Origin: Azoarcus sp. PA01
GTDB taxonomy: Bacteria; Pseudomonadota; Gammaproteobacteria; Burkholderiales; Rhodocyclaceae
Reading direction: 5' to 3'
Assembly (NCBI GenBank): GCA_001274695.2
Contig: LARU01000002.1
Location: 868,001-932,000 of the forward strand
DNA: 64,000 nt
The notes under the pieces are model-generated. The model saw only the letters and a list, made by a program, of their open reading frames with translations. It ran no database searches and was not told the DNA's origin. The position numbers were made by a program, and so were the translations under genes. Of this stretch, positions 35,309 through 43,447 are shown in pieces (position 1 is the first letter of the stretch; each line of letters starts with the position of its first letter).

Positions 35309-36328
35309 ATGAAATTTTTCCAGACCCTGCGCGCCCGCCTCGCCGGCGCGCCGCTCGTGAGCGTCGTCGTCGCGAGCTACAACCACGCGCCTTTCGTCGC
35401 CGAAGCACTGCAAAGCGCGCTCGACCAGGGCATCGACGCGCTCGAGATCCTCGTCACCGACGACGGCTCGTCCGACGGCACCGCCGCTGCGGTGGCCGCG
35501 TTCGCCGCAGCGCACCCGACGCGCCGCATCGAACTCAACGCTTTTGCGCAGAATCGCGGCGCCTGCATCGCGATGAATGACGCCATCGCGCGCGCGCGCG
35601 GGCGCTATATCGCGGTGCTGAACTCGGACGACCGCTTCCTGCCCGGCAAGCTGCGCCGCCAGCTCGATTTTCTCGCCGCCCATCCCGGTGTCGGCGCGGT
35701 GTTCGGCCAGCCCTGCTTCATCGACGAACAGGGGCGGCCGTTCGAAGATCCCGCGCACAAGGACCACGCCGTGTTCAACGCCGGCAACCGCTCGCGCCAT
35801 GCCTGGTTGCGCCATTTCTTCGACCACGGCAACGCCCTGTGCCACCCCACCGCGCTGATCCGCCGCGCGGTGTATCGCCGCGTCGGCCTGTACGACGCGC
35901 GCCTCGCCCAGGTGCCCGACCTCGACCTGTGGATCCGCGTGTGCATGCACTTCGACATCCACGTCATGCCCGAGGCGCTGACCGCGTTCCGCATTCGCGA
36001 CTCCCAGCAGAACGCCAGCGCGGCCCGCCCCGAAGTCGTGGTGCGCGACGCCTGGGAGCGAGCCGTCATCCTGCGCCACTACCTGCAACTGCCCGAGTCC
36101 GGACTGCTCCAGGTGTTCCCCGAATTGCGCGACCAGCCCGGCAGCGTGGTCGAACGCCTCGCGCGCCATGCGCTGGCGCTGCCTTATCCGTTTCACCACC
36201 GTTTCGCGCTCGACGCCTGGCATGGCAGCCTGCCCGCGGCGTGCCCTCCGGGCGATGCCGATCCCCAGGCGTGGCGCCGCTTCATTGCCGCGAGCGGCGC
36301 GACCGACCTGCACCGTATCCACCACTAG
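35309..36328 (+). CDS. Family 2 glycosyltransferase
   Basis: A 339-residue GT-A glycosyltransferase: VSVVVASYNHAPFVAEALQSAL, then VTDDGSSDGT and the acidic LNSDDRFLPGKL, followed by the acceptor-side PTALIRRAVYRRVGLYD. It resembles the first domain of the large glycosyltransferase at 20 kb, suggesting common descent. The ATG at 35309 is chosen because the frame upstream crosses the repeat element. It probably adds one residue of the repeat unit made by this island. It is followed 12 bp later by an acyltransferase gene. Confidence 0.88.
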   Translation: MKFFQTLRARLAGAPLVSVVVASYNHAPFVAEALQSALDQGIDALEILVTDDGSSDGTAAAVAAFAAAHPTRRIELNAFAQNRGACIAMNDAIARARGRYIAVLNSDDRFLPGKLRRQLDFLAAHPGVGAVFGQPCFIDEQGRPFEDPAHKDHAVFNAGNRSRHAWLRHFFDHGNALCHPTALIRRAVYRRVGLYDARLAQVPDLDLWIRVCMHFDIHVMPEALTAFRIRDSQQNASAARPEVVVRDAWERAVILRHYLQLPESGLLQVFPELRDQPGSVVERLARHALALPYPFHHRFALDAWHGSLPAACPPGDADPQAWRRFIAASGATDLHRIHH

Positions 36329-36340
36329 GCGTGCCCGCCC

Positions 36341-37453
36341 GTGCAATCCTCGCAACACGGCTACCTGAGCCGTCTCGACCACCTGCGCTTCTTCGCCGCT
36401 GCGCTGGTGGTGCTGTTCCACTTCTTCCACAGCCACGTGGGCGACCTGCGGGCGCGCAATCCGCTGGTGTCGCTGATCGACGAAGGGCACACCGGCATCG
36501 CCCTGTTCATGGTCATCAGCGGCTTCATCTTCACCGTCATCGCCGGCGACCGCGACATCCGCTACGGCGGCTTTCTGCGCAACCGCATCCTGCGCATCTA
36601 CCCGCTGTTCACGTTCGCGGTCTTCCTCCAGCTGCTGATCAGCACTTACAACAACCACTACAACTACGGCTTCCACCAGCTCATCGGCTGGCTGATCCCT
36701 TTCCGCTCCGAGACGGTGCCGCTGTCGCCGTATTTCGCGCAGCTGTGGACGATCTGGGTGGAATTCCAGTTCTACCTGATCTTCCCTTTCCTGCTCGCCT
36801 TCTCGCGCCGTATCGGCGTGCGCTACCTGTTCGGCCTGCTGCTGCTGCTGGTGCTGGTGCGCGCGCTGGTGTTCGCCGCCAGCGGCAGCGTGCGCTTCCT
36901 CGCCTATGAAACCATCTTCGGCCGGCTCGACCAGTTTCTCGTCGGCATGCTCGTCGGCCTTGCTTGGCAGCGCCGTGCGCCGCCGGCGTCCGGCCTGAAC
37001 CCCGCGTGGCTGGCGCTGGCCGCCGCCGCGCTGGTCGCGGGCCTGCACGCTTTCAGCCGCAAAGTGGGCTTCTCCGAGCTGAACAGCCCGTTCTGGATCC
37101 TGTGGCCGGCAGTCGAGGCGGCGCTGTGGGCCGCCGTCGTGTGGGCTTACCTGCGGGCGCGCTGGCCTGGCCCGGCGGCGTTGCGCCGGCGCATCGATGC
37201 TTCCCTCGCGGCGCTCGGCGCGGTGAGTTTTTCCACCTACGTGCTGCACAACCTCGTCATCGCCGCCTACAACGCCCGCCTGCCCCTGCTCGATTCCGGC
37301 CTCGGCGTCGGCGCCAATGCCTTTTTCACCGGCCTGCTGCTCGTCCTGCCGTTGGTGCTGGCGCTGTCGGCGGTGACCTATCTGCTGATCGAAAAACCCT
37401 TCCTCGCGCTGCGCGGGCGCTACCTCGGTTCGCGGGTGGACGGAAGGGATTAA
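36341..37453 (+). CDS. Membrane acyltransferase (acyltransferase-3 / OafA family)
   Basis: A 370-residue polytopic enzyme that O-acylates polysaccharides. It begins YLSRLDHLRFFAAALVVLFHF, with the conserved Arg and His of motif RLDHLRFFAA, then HTGIALFMVISGFIF and FLRNRILRIYPLF, and has about ten membrane helices ending TYLLIEKPFLALRGRYLG. No SGNH domain follows. It starts at GTG 36341, so the codon is non-ATG. It closes the plus-strand polysaccharide run; a short TAATCC-GAAA-GGATTA hairpin lies at its end (about 37451-37466). Confidence 0.9.
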   Translation: MQSSQHGYLSRLDHLRFFAAALVVLFHFFHSHVGDLRARNPLVSLIDEGHTGIALFMVISGFIFTVIAGDRDIRYGGFLRNRILRIYPLFTFAVFLQLLISTYNNHYNYGFHQLIGWLIPFRSETVPLSPYFAQLWTIWVEFQFYLIFPFLLAFSRRIGVRYLFGLLLLLVLVRALVFAASGSVRFLAYETIFGRLDQFLVGMLVGLAWQRRAPPASGLNPAWLALAAAALVAGLHAFSRKVGFSELNSPFWILWPAVEAALWAAVVWAYLRARWPGPAALRRRIDASLAALGAVSFSTYVLHNLVIAAYNARLPLLDSGLGVGANAFFTGLLLVLPLVLALSAVTYLLIEKPFLALRGRYLGSRVDGRD

Positions 37454-37706
37454 TCCGAAAGGATTAGAAGTTCATCTGAAATCCAGGAAAAGTTTCCACA
37501 CCTCTGATTTTTAAGACTGTTTCCAGCCGTGCCGTGTCGCGCCACGCTGCCGCGGCAATGTCACGGGCTTACGCCTTCTGCGTACTGGCCGGAGCGCGGG
37601 TCTCGACATACAATCCGTTACGTATTCCAGGTGCGTTCCAAAGCAGCTCTGCCGACGTTCGTCACCGTCCCGTCGTGAACCGCTTTTTTCAACCGTGAGG
37701 TCTCAG

Positions 37707-40226
37707 ATGTACTTCTCTACCGGTGCTCAACTGCAAGCCGCTCTGTCCGCCCTGCCCGCGAGCAAGGTCGGCACCTACGTCGCCTTCGACGCTTTCTACT
37801 ATGGTGCCACTTACATGGGCGCCTACTCGGGCACGCTGACCCCGATCGAGCACTTCGTGCAAATCGGCGCGGCCCGCGGCGACAAGCCCAACGCTGATTT
37901 CGATCCGACGTTCTACGCCAACCAGTACGCCGACCTGAAGGGCCAGGGATTCGATGCCGCCGATCTGATCTACCACTTCGTGCGCTACGGTCTCGATGAA
38001 GGCCGTGCGCAGAGCACCACCTATCTGAATTTCGACGGCGAGGCCTACCTCGCCGCCAACCCCGACGTCAAGACCTATGTCGAAGACAACCTCGACCAGT
38101 TCGGCGGCAGTCTGACGAACGGCGCGATCGCCCACTTTGTCAAGTTCGGTGAAGCGGAAGGACGTGTGTCGCCGGGGATTGTGACGGGTGAGACTTTTAC
38201 GCTGACTACGGGTGCGGATAACATCGTTGGTACCGCAGGTAACGACACCATCAATGCCCTGACCGTCAAGGCGGACGGCACGGATGCGACCACTCTGACT
38301 GCTTTCGATTCCATCGATGGCGGTGCTGGTAACGATACGCTGAACATCTTCACCAAAACGGGTTTTAACGATGGCGCTTTCCCCGCTAACGTTACCGTCA
38401 AGAATGTTGAAACCATCAACTACAACAATGCCAACGCCGGTGTGGCTATTGACGCGTCCAATTTCGTTGATGCTACTACCATCAACCAGATTGGCTTTGC
38501 CGCTGCTGTAACTGAGCTGGCTACAGGCACCACTGCTAGCTTCACGGATTTGACCGCGACCGCACTGAGCGTGACCGCAGCCGATGCCGCCACCTCCGCA
38601 GCCGTCGCCCTGAACGCTGCCAAAGGTGTTGCAGTTACTAACGTGGCAACCTTGGCTGTCGATGGTGCCGCCCTGAACAGTGTGGCCGTTACTGGCACGA
38701 TTGCTCAGACCACCACCGTCGCAGGCGCTCCGGCTGCATCGCTCGCCTTGAACGTCACCTTGGCTGAAGACGTCGAATCTGCGACTGTCAATACCGCTGT
38801 CAAGACTGCGCTGACCATCGAAAACGCTCTCGCTTCCACCAAGAATCTGACCAGCATTGACGCCTCGGCCAGCACCGGAGACATCACCTACACCAGTGCG
38901 GATACCGAAGTTGCCACCATCAAGACCGGTGCCGGCAATGATGACGTAGTGATCCGAACCGTAACCAGCAACGTCGTTGGCGCTGTTGTCAATGCTCTGG
39001 TTGAAACCGGTGCAGGCAACGATGCAATCGATGTTCAAACCACTGGCACTGGTACCACCACCGTGAATGCCGGCGATGGCGACGATGTCGTCACCCTGAC
39101 CAATGGTCTGAACACTGCCACCCGTATCGACGGCGGCGCAGGCTCTGACGCAATTGAACTGGCCGGTAAGACCTTGGTTGCCGAAGACTACGTGCTGTAC
39201 GGCAATGCCGTCAGCAACGTCGAAAAGATCGAATTCACTGGCGCAACCGCAGCTGTGGTTGATGCATCCAAACTGGCTGAGTTCGGTACCTTTGCTTTTG
39301 CCGGCAATGCGACTGACTCCGTGACGGAAGCCTCTGCTGCTGCTCTGGAAACGGCCTTTAACCTGCAGGCCTTCTCGACCGGTTATAAGGCTGACAGTGC
39401 TGCTGACGCTGATACGCTGACCGACGCTTATGGCGGCAACTTGAGCATCACCCAAACTGGCACTGGCATCATCGACGCCTTCGCGGCTTCGGCTGCCTTG
39501 GCAGTCAAGGCGGGTACTGCGGGTAACGTTTTTTCGATCGTAACTGGCGACGTTCAGTCCCTCGGTATCACGCTGACCAACGGTGCCAACTCTGATACCA
39601 ATCCGACTGCAGACACCCTAAGCAGCGCACTCGTGGACGTTATCGGCGGCGAAAACGCGGCACTGACCAGCCTGACTCTGTCCGGCAACGGTAGTGCAAC
39701 AGTTATTGGCGGCGCCAAGCTGGCTACTATCGATGCTTCGGGCCTTGGTGGCACTCTGGCCTATGGCGCCACTGCTGGCAACGTGACGGGCGGTTTGACC
39801 TTCATCAGCGATGCGACTGTTACTGAATCCATCAAGGTTGGTGCCGGTACTGATGCCCTCATTATCGCTTCGACCTACGACAAGATGGACACCATCACTG
39901 GCTTTGATGCTGTGAAGGAAACCAACGACTTCAAGTCGACCACTGACGTGCTGAATTTTGCTGGCGTTGCCCTGGATGGGCTGGTCACGGGTGAAGCGAC
40001 CAAGGTCACTCTGAGTGCTAATGCGACGACCTTGGATCTGGCATTTGTTGAAGCTGCTGCTGCTGATGCCACCCTTGGAGGTGGTGACGCTGTGTTCTTC
40101 CAGTTCGAAGGCAACACCTACCTGTTCTCGAACCAAGGCACCGCCGCTCTGGAAGCAGGCGATCTGGCTGTCAAAGTTGTCGGTCTGGTTGACTTTGCTG
40201 ATGACTGGAGCGTGTTCACTGCCTAA
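37707..40226 (+). CDS. S-layer-like secreted protein (RsaA-type, type I secreted)
   Basis: An 839-residue protein rich in Ala, Thr, Val, Asn and Asp, with no Cys seen and no Sec signal. Residues about 1-155 hold three DPTFYANQYADL...HFVRYGLDEGR-type repeats that also occur in the small RTX protein at 43.9 kb. From residue 165 there are RTX-like segments (LTTGADNIVGTAGNDTINAL, IDGGAGNDTLNIF, AGDGDDVVTL) inside a long beta-rich body. The C-terminus FFQFEGNTYLFSN...LAVKVVGLVDF resembles the secretion-signal end of Caulobacter RsaA. Codon use differs from the neighbours and suggests high expression. It is the best cargo candidate for the type I operon. ATG 37707 follows GTGAGG. It could instead be a large adhesin. 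Confidence 0.8.
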   Translation: MYFSTGAQLQAALSALPASKVGTYVAFDAFYYGATYMGAYSGTLTPIEHFVQIGAARGDKPNADFDPTFYANQYADLKGQGFDAADLIYHFVRYGLDEGRAQSTTYLNFDGEAYLAANPDVKTYVEDNLDQFGGSLTNGAIAHFVKFGEAEGRVSPGIVTGETFTLTTGADNIVGTAGNDTINALTVKADGTDATTLTAFDSIDGGAGNDTLNIFTKTGFNDGAFPANVTVKNVETINYNNANAGVAIDASNFVDATTINQIGFAAAVTELATGTTASFTDLTATALSVTAADAATSAAVALNAAKGVAVTNVATLAVDGAALNSVAVTGTIAQTTTVAGAPAASLALNVTLAEDVESATVNTAVKTALTIENALASTKNLTSIDASASTGDITYTSADTEVATIKTGAGNDDVVIRTVTSNVVGAVVNALVETGAGNDAIDVQTTGTGTTTVNAGDGDDVVTLTNGLNTATRIDGGAGSDAIELAGKTLVAEDYVLYGNAVSNVEKIEFTGATAAVVDASKLAEFGTFAFAGNATDSVTEASAAALETAFNLQAFSTGYKADSAADADTLTDAYGGNLSITQTGTGIIDAFAASAALAVKAGTAGNVFSIVTGDVQSLGITLTNGANSDTNPTADTLSSALVDVIGGENAALTSLTLSGNGSATVIGGAKLATIDASGLGGTLAYGATAGNVTGGLTFISDATVTESIKVGAGTDALIIASTYDKMDTITGFDAVKETNDFKSTTDVLNFAGVALDGLVTGEATKVTLSANATTLDLAFVEAAAADATLGGGDAVFFQFEGNTYLFSNQGTAALEAGDLAVKVVGLVDFADDWSVFTA

Positions 40227-40239
40227 TCTCCCCGGAGAC

Positions 40240-40265
40240 AAGCACCTGCCCTCGGGTAGGTGCTT
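40240..40265 (+). terminator. Hairpin after the S-layer-like gene
   Basis: AAGCACCT and AGGTGCTT form an 8-bp stem 14 bp after the stop codon. No T-tract follows; it acts in tandem with the stronger hairpin just downstream. Confidence 0.6.
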
Positions 40266-40275
40266 GAGGTGATTG

Positions 40276-40310
40276 AAACCCTGTCCTTCTCACGAGGGGC
40301 AGGGTTTTTT
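40276..40310 (+). terminator. Intrinsic terminator after the S-layer-like gene
   Basis: AAACCCTG and CAGGGTTT form a stem directly followed by a run of T (40305-40310). This is a clear Rho-independent terminator, as expected for a highly expressed single-gene surface-protein transcript. Confidence 0.88.
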
Positions 40311-40368
40311 CATGATAAAAAACAGGGCACCTCGAAAAACCCCTGTTTTCTTCGAGCAGAACAACAAC

Positions 40369-41159
40369 AGGGGACAGACCACGGTTTCCTGCTGGACTTC
40401 GTCAGTTTCCCCTACTGCTGGAGTCCCCATGCCACGACGTCCGCGGCTGTCTTTGCCTGATGTGCCGCTGCACCTGATCCAGCGCGGCAACAATCGCCAG
40501 CTTTGCTTTGTCGCTGACGAGGACTACCTTTTTTATCTCGATTGGCTGGAGCAATATGCAGACAAGACGGGCTGTCGCGTCCATGCCTATGTGTTGATGA
40601 CCAACCATGTGCATTTGCTGGTGAGTTCCAGCCGCGCCGCGGCGCCGGGTGAGTTGATGAAGGCGCTGGGGCAACGCTATGTGCAGTATTTCAATCGAGC
40701 GTACCGGCGCAGCGGCACCCTCTGGGAGGGGCGGTATCGCTCTTGTCTGACGCAGGCTGAGGATTACCTGCTGGCGTGTCAGCGCTATATCGAGCTCAAT
40801 CCGGTGCGTGCCGGGATGGTGGCGCATCCGGCCGAATATCGCTGGTCGAGTTATCGCGCCAATGCACAAGGCGAAGAGAATCCCCTGGTTGCGCCGCACG
40901 AGGTGTACCTCGGCTTGGGCCAGGATGCGGCATGCCGTCAGGCCGCCTATCGGGAGTTGTTCCGCTTTGAGCTCGAGCCGGGCTTGGTCGATCAGATTCG
41001 GGTGGCGGTCAATGGTAACTATGCGCTGGGGAGCAAGCGTTTTGCCGACGAGATGGCTACCGCTTTGGGACGGCGCGTGACACCTGGAAAATCCGGAAGA
41101 CCGCGCAAGACACCTGAGCCTATGTAAAAAGGAGAAACAAAGGGACACCCACTTTGTTT
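40369..41159 (+). mobile_element. RAYT transposase unit with its end sequences
   Basis: The unit runs from AGGGGACAGACCACGG (40369) to the perfect hairpin AAACAAAG...CTTTGTTT at 41135-41159. The boundaries are inferred from the deleted copy at 41980-42081, which keeps exactly these two ends. No target-site duplication is visible, as expected for HUH transposases. Confidence 0.7.
40429..41127 (+). CDS. REP-associated tyrosine transposase (RAYT, Y1/HUH type)
   Basis: A 232-residue single-strand-specific Y1 transposase relative. It starts PRRPRLSLPDVPLHLIQRGNN, has the metal-binding HUH motif in MTNHVHLLVSS (about residue 60), the RYVQYFNRAYRRSGTLWEGRY block, and the nucleophile Tyr in YLLACQRYIELNPVRAG. 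It is intact. RAYTs move or maintain short palindromic repeats in trans. It lies between the S-layer-like terminator and a toxin-antitoxin cluster, and a copy deleted for all but the first five codons sits 850 bp downstream. Confidence 0.9.
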   Translation: MPRRPRLSLPDVPLHLIQRGNNRQLCFVADEDYLFYLDWLEQYADKTGCRVHAYVLMTNHVHLLVSSSRAAAPGELMKALGQRYVQYFNRAYRRSGTLWEGRYRSCLTQAEDYLLACQRYIELNPVRAGMVAHPAEYRWSSYRANAQGEENPLVAPHEVYLGLGQDAACRQAAYRELFRFELEPGLVDQIRVAVNGNYALGSKRFADEMATALGRRVTPGKSGRPRKTPEPM

Positions 41160-41341
41160 ACCGATTCTGTCCGGCCCGTGGCGCTCGCTCGGCGCTGACC
41201 GGAACGAAACGCCCGGGCCATCCTCCGCTTCCTGTGCGACAGGACCAATACAGCGGGTGCTCGTTCGAGCGCCGGCGGCGCTGGGTCGTAGAGCGCGCCA
41301 AGGGGCTGACCGGCGACATCAATCGCCTTAATCGGTCAGTT

Positions 41342-41360
41342 GTATTGACAACGACAATAC
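41342..41360 (+). promoter_or_regulatory. Promoter and inverted-repeat operator of the first BrnTA module
   Basis: GTATTG and CAATAC form an inverted repeat with 7-bp spacing, overlapping a TTGACA -35 box at 41345. A TAGACT -10 box follows at 41367 with a 16-bp spacer, placing transcription start at or very near the toxin start codon at 41379. The arrangement suits autorepression by the ribbon-helix-helix antitoxin. Confidence 0.6.
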
Positions 41361-41378
41361 GTTGGCTAGACTTTGCGC

Positions 41379-41672
41379 ATGGATGTCCAGTTCGAGCTGA
41401 ACGGCGAGCTCTTCGTATGGGACGAGGACAAAGCCAGGAGGAATCTGCAAAAGCATGGGGTTCGGTTCGAAGAGGCGGTCTCCGTCTTTGCCGATCCGCT
41501 CTTCGTCCTGGTCGATGCAGGGCGGAACGACGAGTCGCGCGAAGCCGCCATCGGCCTGGATGCATCCGGACGCCTGCTGTTCGTGGTGCACATCGAAATC
41601 GAGGACACCTGTATCCGCATCATTTCCGCGCGCCGCGCGACACTTGACGAGGAGAACCGCTATGCTGAGTGA
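41379..41672 (+). CDS. brnT: BrnT-family toxin
   Basis: A 97-residue BrnT-like ribonuclease toxin. The family core is clear: FVWDEDKARRNLQKHGVRFEEAVSVFADP at the N-terminus and CIRIISARRATLDEENRYAE at the C-terminus, with the RIISAR active-site strand. BrnT toxins arrest translation by RNA cleavage and are neutralised by the BrnA encoded just downstream, here overlapping by 11 bases. ATG 41379 is used; a TTG two codons upstream is less likely. Confidence 0.88.
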   Translation: MDVQFELNGELFVWDEDKARRNLQKHGVRFEEAVSVFADPLFVLVDAGRNDESREAAIGLDASGRLLFVVHIEIEDTCIRIISARRATLDEENRYAE

Positions 41673-41946
41673 GCGCCTCAAGAATCGCCTCACCAAAGAC
41701 CGGCCGATGACCTCGATCACGCTACGCATCCCCGCGGACGTAGTGGAGTCGATGAAGGCCATTGCTCCCCAGCGCGGCTTTGCCGGCTATCAGACCCTAC
41801 TGAAGTCCTACATCAGCGAAGGGCTGCGGCGTGACGAGGCGCAGTTCGCGGCCACGCACGAGGCACGCCTGATTGAAACGCTTAAGCGGCTCGGCGTCTC
41901 CTCGGAACTGATCGAGAAGGCGGAGCAGGAGTTGAGGGCGGCTTGA
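41662..41946 (+). CDS. brnA: BrnA-like ribbon-helix-helix antitoxin
   Basis: A 94-residue antitoxin partner. The ribbon-helix-helix core reads TSITLRIPADVVESMKAIA, then GYQTLLKSYISEGLRRDE, matching the BrnA pattern where the RHH dimer binds the operator. A C-terminal helix (LIETLKRLGVSSELIEKAEQELRAA) extends past the fold. Its start lies inside the 3' end of the toxin gene, so toxin and antitoxin are translationally coupled, and the inverted repeat over the -35 box upstream of the toxin is its likely binding site. Confidence 0.85.
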   Translation: MLSERLKNRLTKDRPMTSITLRIPADVVESMKAIAPQRGFAGYQTLLKSYISEGLRRDEAQFAATHEARLIETLKRLGVSSELIEKAEQELRAA

Positions 41947-41979
41947 CCCGGGGCAGGCGAAGAGAGGATGCGAATAGAT

Positions 41980-42081
41980 AGGGGACAGACCACGGTTTCC
42001 TACTAGACTTCGTCAGCTTCCCCTACTGCTGGAGTCCCCATGCCACGACGTCCGAAAAACAAAGGGACACCCACTTTGTTT
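41980..42081 (+). mobile_element. Internally deleted (MITE-like) derivative of the RAYT unit
   Basis: The first 75 bp match the left end of the RAYT unit at 40369-40443 with three mismatches, including the transposase start codon and first five codons. They are joined directly to the right-end hairpin AAACAAAG...CTTTGTTT of 41135-41159. All the rest of the transposase is missing. It is about 100 bp long with both ends kept, the form expected of a non-autonomous element mobilised in trans. Confidence 0.82.
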
Positions 42082-42145
42082 CCTTGCTTTGTTTCCTTGA
42101 CACTCTCCTGCTTGCGAAGCGTCGGCCATTGAACTACATTTCCCC

Positions 42146-42428
42146 ATGAATTTCGAATGGGATGAAGCTAAGAGTGAAGCGTGTTTTTCAGGAACGCGGG
42201 TTCGATTTCGCCTACGCAGCCAGAGCCTTCTTCGACCCGGATCGCACGATCCAGGCCGGTACCCGGTCCACCTATGGTGAAGATCGCTATCAGTTGATGG
42301 GCAAGATCGAACAGCGGCTGCTCGTGGTGGTGTACACGCCCAGGCACGACGCCATTCGCATCATCTCGGCACGCAAAGCGAACCGACGAGAGGTCAGGCA
42401 CTATGAAAACAGTACGCGTGACAATTGA
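42146..42428 (+). pseudogene. BrnT-like toxin with a frameshift in a T5 tract
   Basis: The expected toxin starts at ATG 42146 with MNFEWDEAKSEACF, the normal BrnT beginning, and continues in another frame from RGFDFAYAARAFFDPDRTIQ to IRIISARKANRREVRHYE. The break is in the run of five T at 42184-42188: with one T removed the two parts join as a normal BrnT. The second frame has an internal ATG at 42162 that would give an 88-residue product without the proper N-terminus. It could be a real inactivating mutation, a phase-variable tract or a sequencing error. Confidence 0.8.
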
Positions 42429-42738
42429 TCCTGCCGTCCCCGCCTCGTGGCTCACCGGTCGCATCGACCCCGCTCGCGTGGATGCCGTCACCGAGGACGA
42501 GCTCGCCAGGCAAGCCGCCGCGGATGAAGCCGAGGCCATGCAGGATGTTGCCAGGTTCGTTCGCCGTGTTCGTAAGCGCCTGGGGCTGAGCCAAGCGGAC
42601 TTCTCCGAACGGATCAACGTCCCCCTGGAGACTATCCGCAATTGGGAGCAAGGCAAGCGCAGCCCCACCGGCGCCGCCAAGTCCCTGCTCAAAGTGCTGG
42701 ACAGAGCTCCCGAGGCAGCCCTCGCAGCCTTGAGTTGA
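42403..42738 (+). CDS. Helix-turn-helix (XRE) antitoxin of the second BrnT module
   Basis: A 111-residue antitoxin-like protein. The N-terminal part (MKTVRVTIDPAVPASWLTGRI) probably contacts the toxin; an XRE DNA-binding domain occupies about residues 50-105 (VRKRLGLSQADFSERINVPLETI, then RNWEQGKRSPTGAAKSLL). It overlaps the end of the BrnT-like gene by 26 bases. If the toxin is truly inactivated this antitoxin is an orphan regulator. A fragment similar to the RAYT right end (GACACCCACTTTG) follows at about 42758-42770. Confidence 0.85.
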   Translation: MKTVRVTIDPAVPASWLTGRIDPARVDAVTEDELARQAAADEAEAMQDVARFVRRVRKRLGLSQADFSERINVPLETIRNWEQGKRSPTGAAKSLLKVLDRAPEAALAALS

Positions 42739-42858
42739 AACTGGTGTCGCCGACAAGGACACCCACTTTGGACGTTGGCATGCGTCTCCTCTAGTCTTAC
42801 GCCGCGACGGCGGGGATGAATGTACTGTGGGTGGGGTGGTAACGGATGAGCGGTACGC

Positions 42859-43179
42859 TCACTTCTTGCCGTAGGTGGCATCGTGATCAGGCGCGATGGT
42901 CAGCAGACGGATGAAATCCCCATCCCGGTAAGCAGTCGCCCGTCGAGCCTGTGTGATCCGCAAGGAATAGATGGCGTCGATTCCAGCTGGGGGCCTGACG
43001 CTGGTGATCTTCTCCCACTTGAGGCCCTGGTCGCGGTACAGCTGGTTCCAGGTCAGCTGGCGGATTTTGTTGAGGGTATCCAAGGCCGGGTGGCGCTCGG
43101 GTTTCTGCAGCGTGAGCAGGTTGTCCTGAAACACCGGGTTGTTCAAGTCGAGCCTGACCTTGGTCTCACTGCTCGCCAT
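42859..43179 (-). CDS. Putative RelE/ParE-fold toxin
   Basis: A 106-residue protein starting MASSETKVRLDLNNPVFQDNLL, with a beta-rich C-terminal core (IYSLRITQARRATAYRDGDFIRLLTIAPDHDATYGKK) of the pattern seen in RelE/YoeB-like RNases, whose active site is an Arg/His/Lys cluster. The start overlaps the end of the AbrB-like antitoxin gene; ATG 43185 is an alternative two codons upstream. The assignment rests on size, fold pattern and pairing with a small AbrB-like gene, not on a diagnostic motif. Confidence 0.65.
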   Translation of the reverse strand: MASSETKVRLDLNNPVFQDNLLTLQKPERHPALDTLNKIRQLTWNQLYRDQGLKWEKITSVRPPAGIDAIYSLRITQARRATAYRDGDFIRLLTIAPDHDATYGKK

Positions 43180-43447
43180 GTTCAAGGCGCTTCAACGTGT
43201 CTTCGGTATCGGTATCCGATGCGGCATGGGCGACGGACCAGGCCATGGCCGCTTGCAGATCGGCTGCCGCCTTGGGTTCGTGGAGCCAGCGCTCGTTGTC
43301 CGGGATGACGGTTGCAGTGCGCACGATCCAGACGCCGGGCTCGCGTTCTTCCACCAGCACCTGACGGCCAGCGTATTGCTTGCCCAGCGAAATCTGGCCG
43401 TTAGTGCCGACGATCTTGACCGTGGGGGAGGGTGCAGTGATGGCCAT
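43166..43447 (-). CDS. AbrB/SpoVT-like antitoxin
   Basis: A 93-residue protein whose N-terminal half (VKIVGTNGQISLGKQYAGRQ, then VLVEEREPGVWIVRTATVIP) has the swapped-hairpin AbrB pattern. The C-terminal tail is acidic and flexible, as in antitoxins. The start has a good ribosome site (AAGGAG) and the gene has its own promoter with a palindromic operator. The toxin gene downstream overlaps by 14 bases. Confidence 0.72.
   Translation of the reverse strand: MAITAPSPTVKIVGTNGQISLGKQYAGRQVLVEEREPGVWIVRTATVIPDNERWLHEPKAAADLQAAMAWSVAHAASDTDTEDTLKRLEHGEQ

Noticed and set aside
35135..37249. Minus-strand open frame of about 700 codons opposite the glycosyltransferase and acyltransferase
   Set aside because: It runs across two well-identified plus-strand genes and a palindromic repeat; no domain is visible.
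37689..39455. Minus-strand frame of 588 codons opposite the S-layer-like gene, Gly/Ser/Asp-rich
   Set aside because: The low-complexity look comes from the reverse complement of Ala/Thr/Val-rich repeats. The plus strand has a start, ribosome site, terminator and secretion-type C-terminus.
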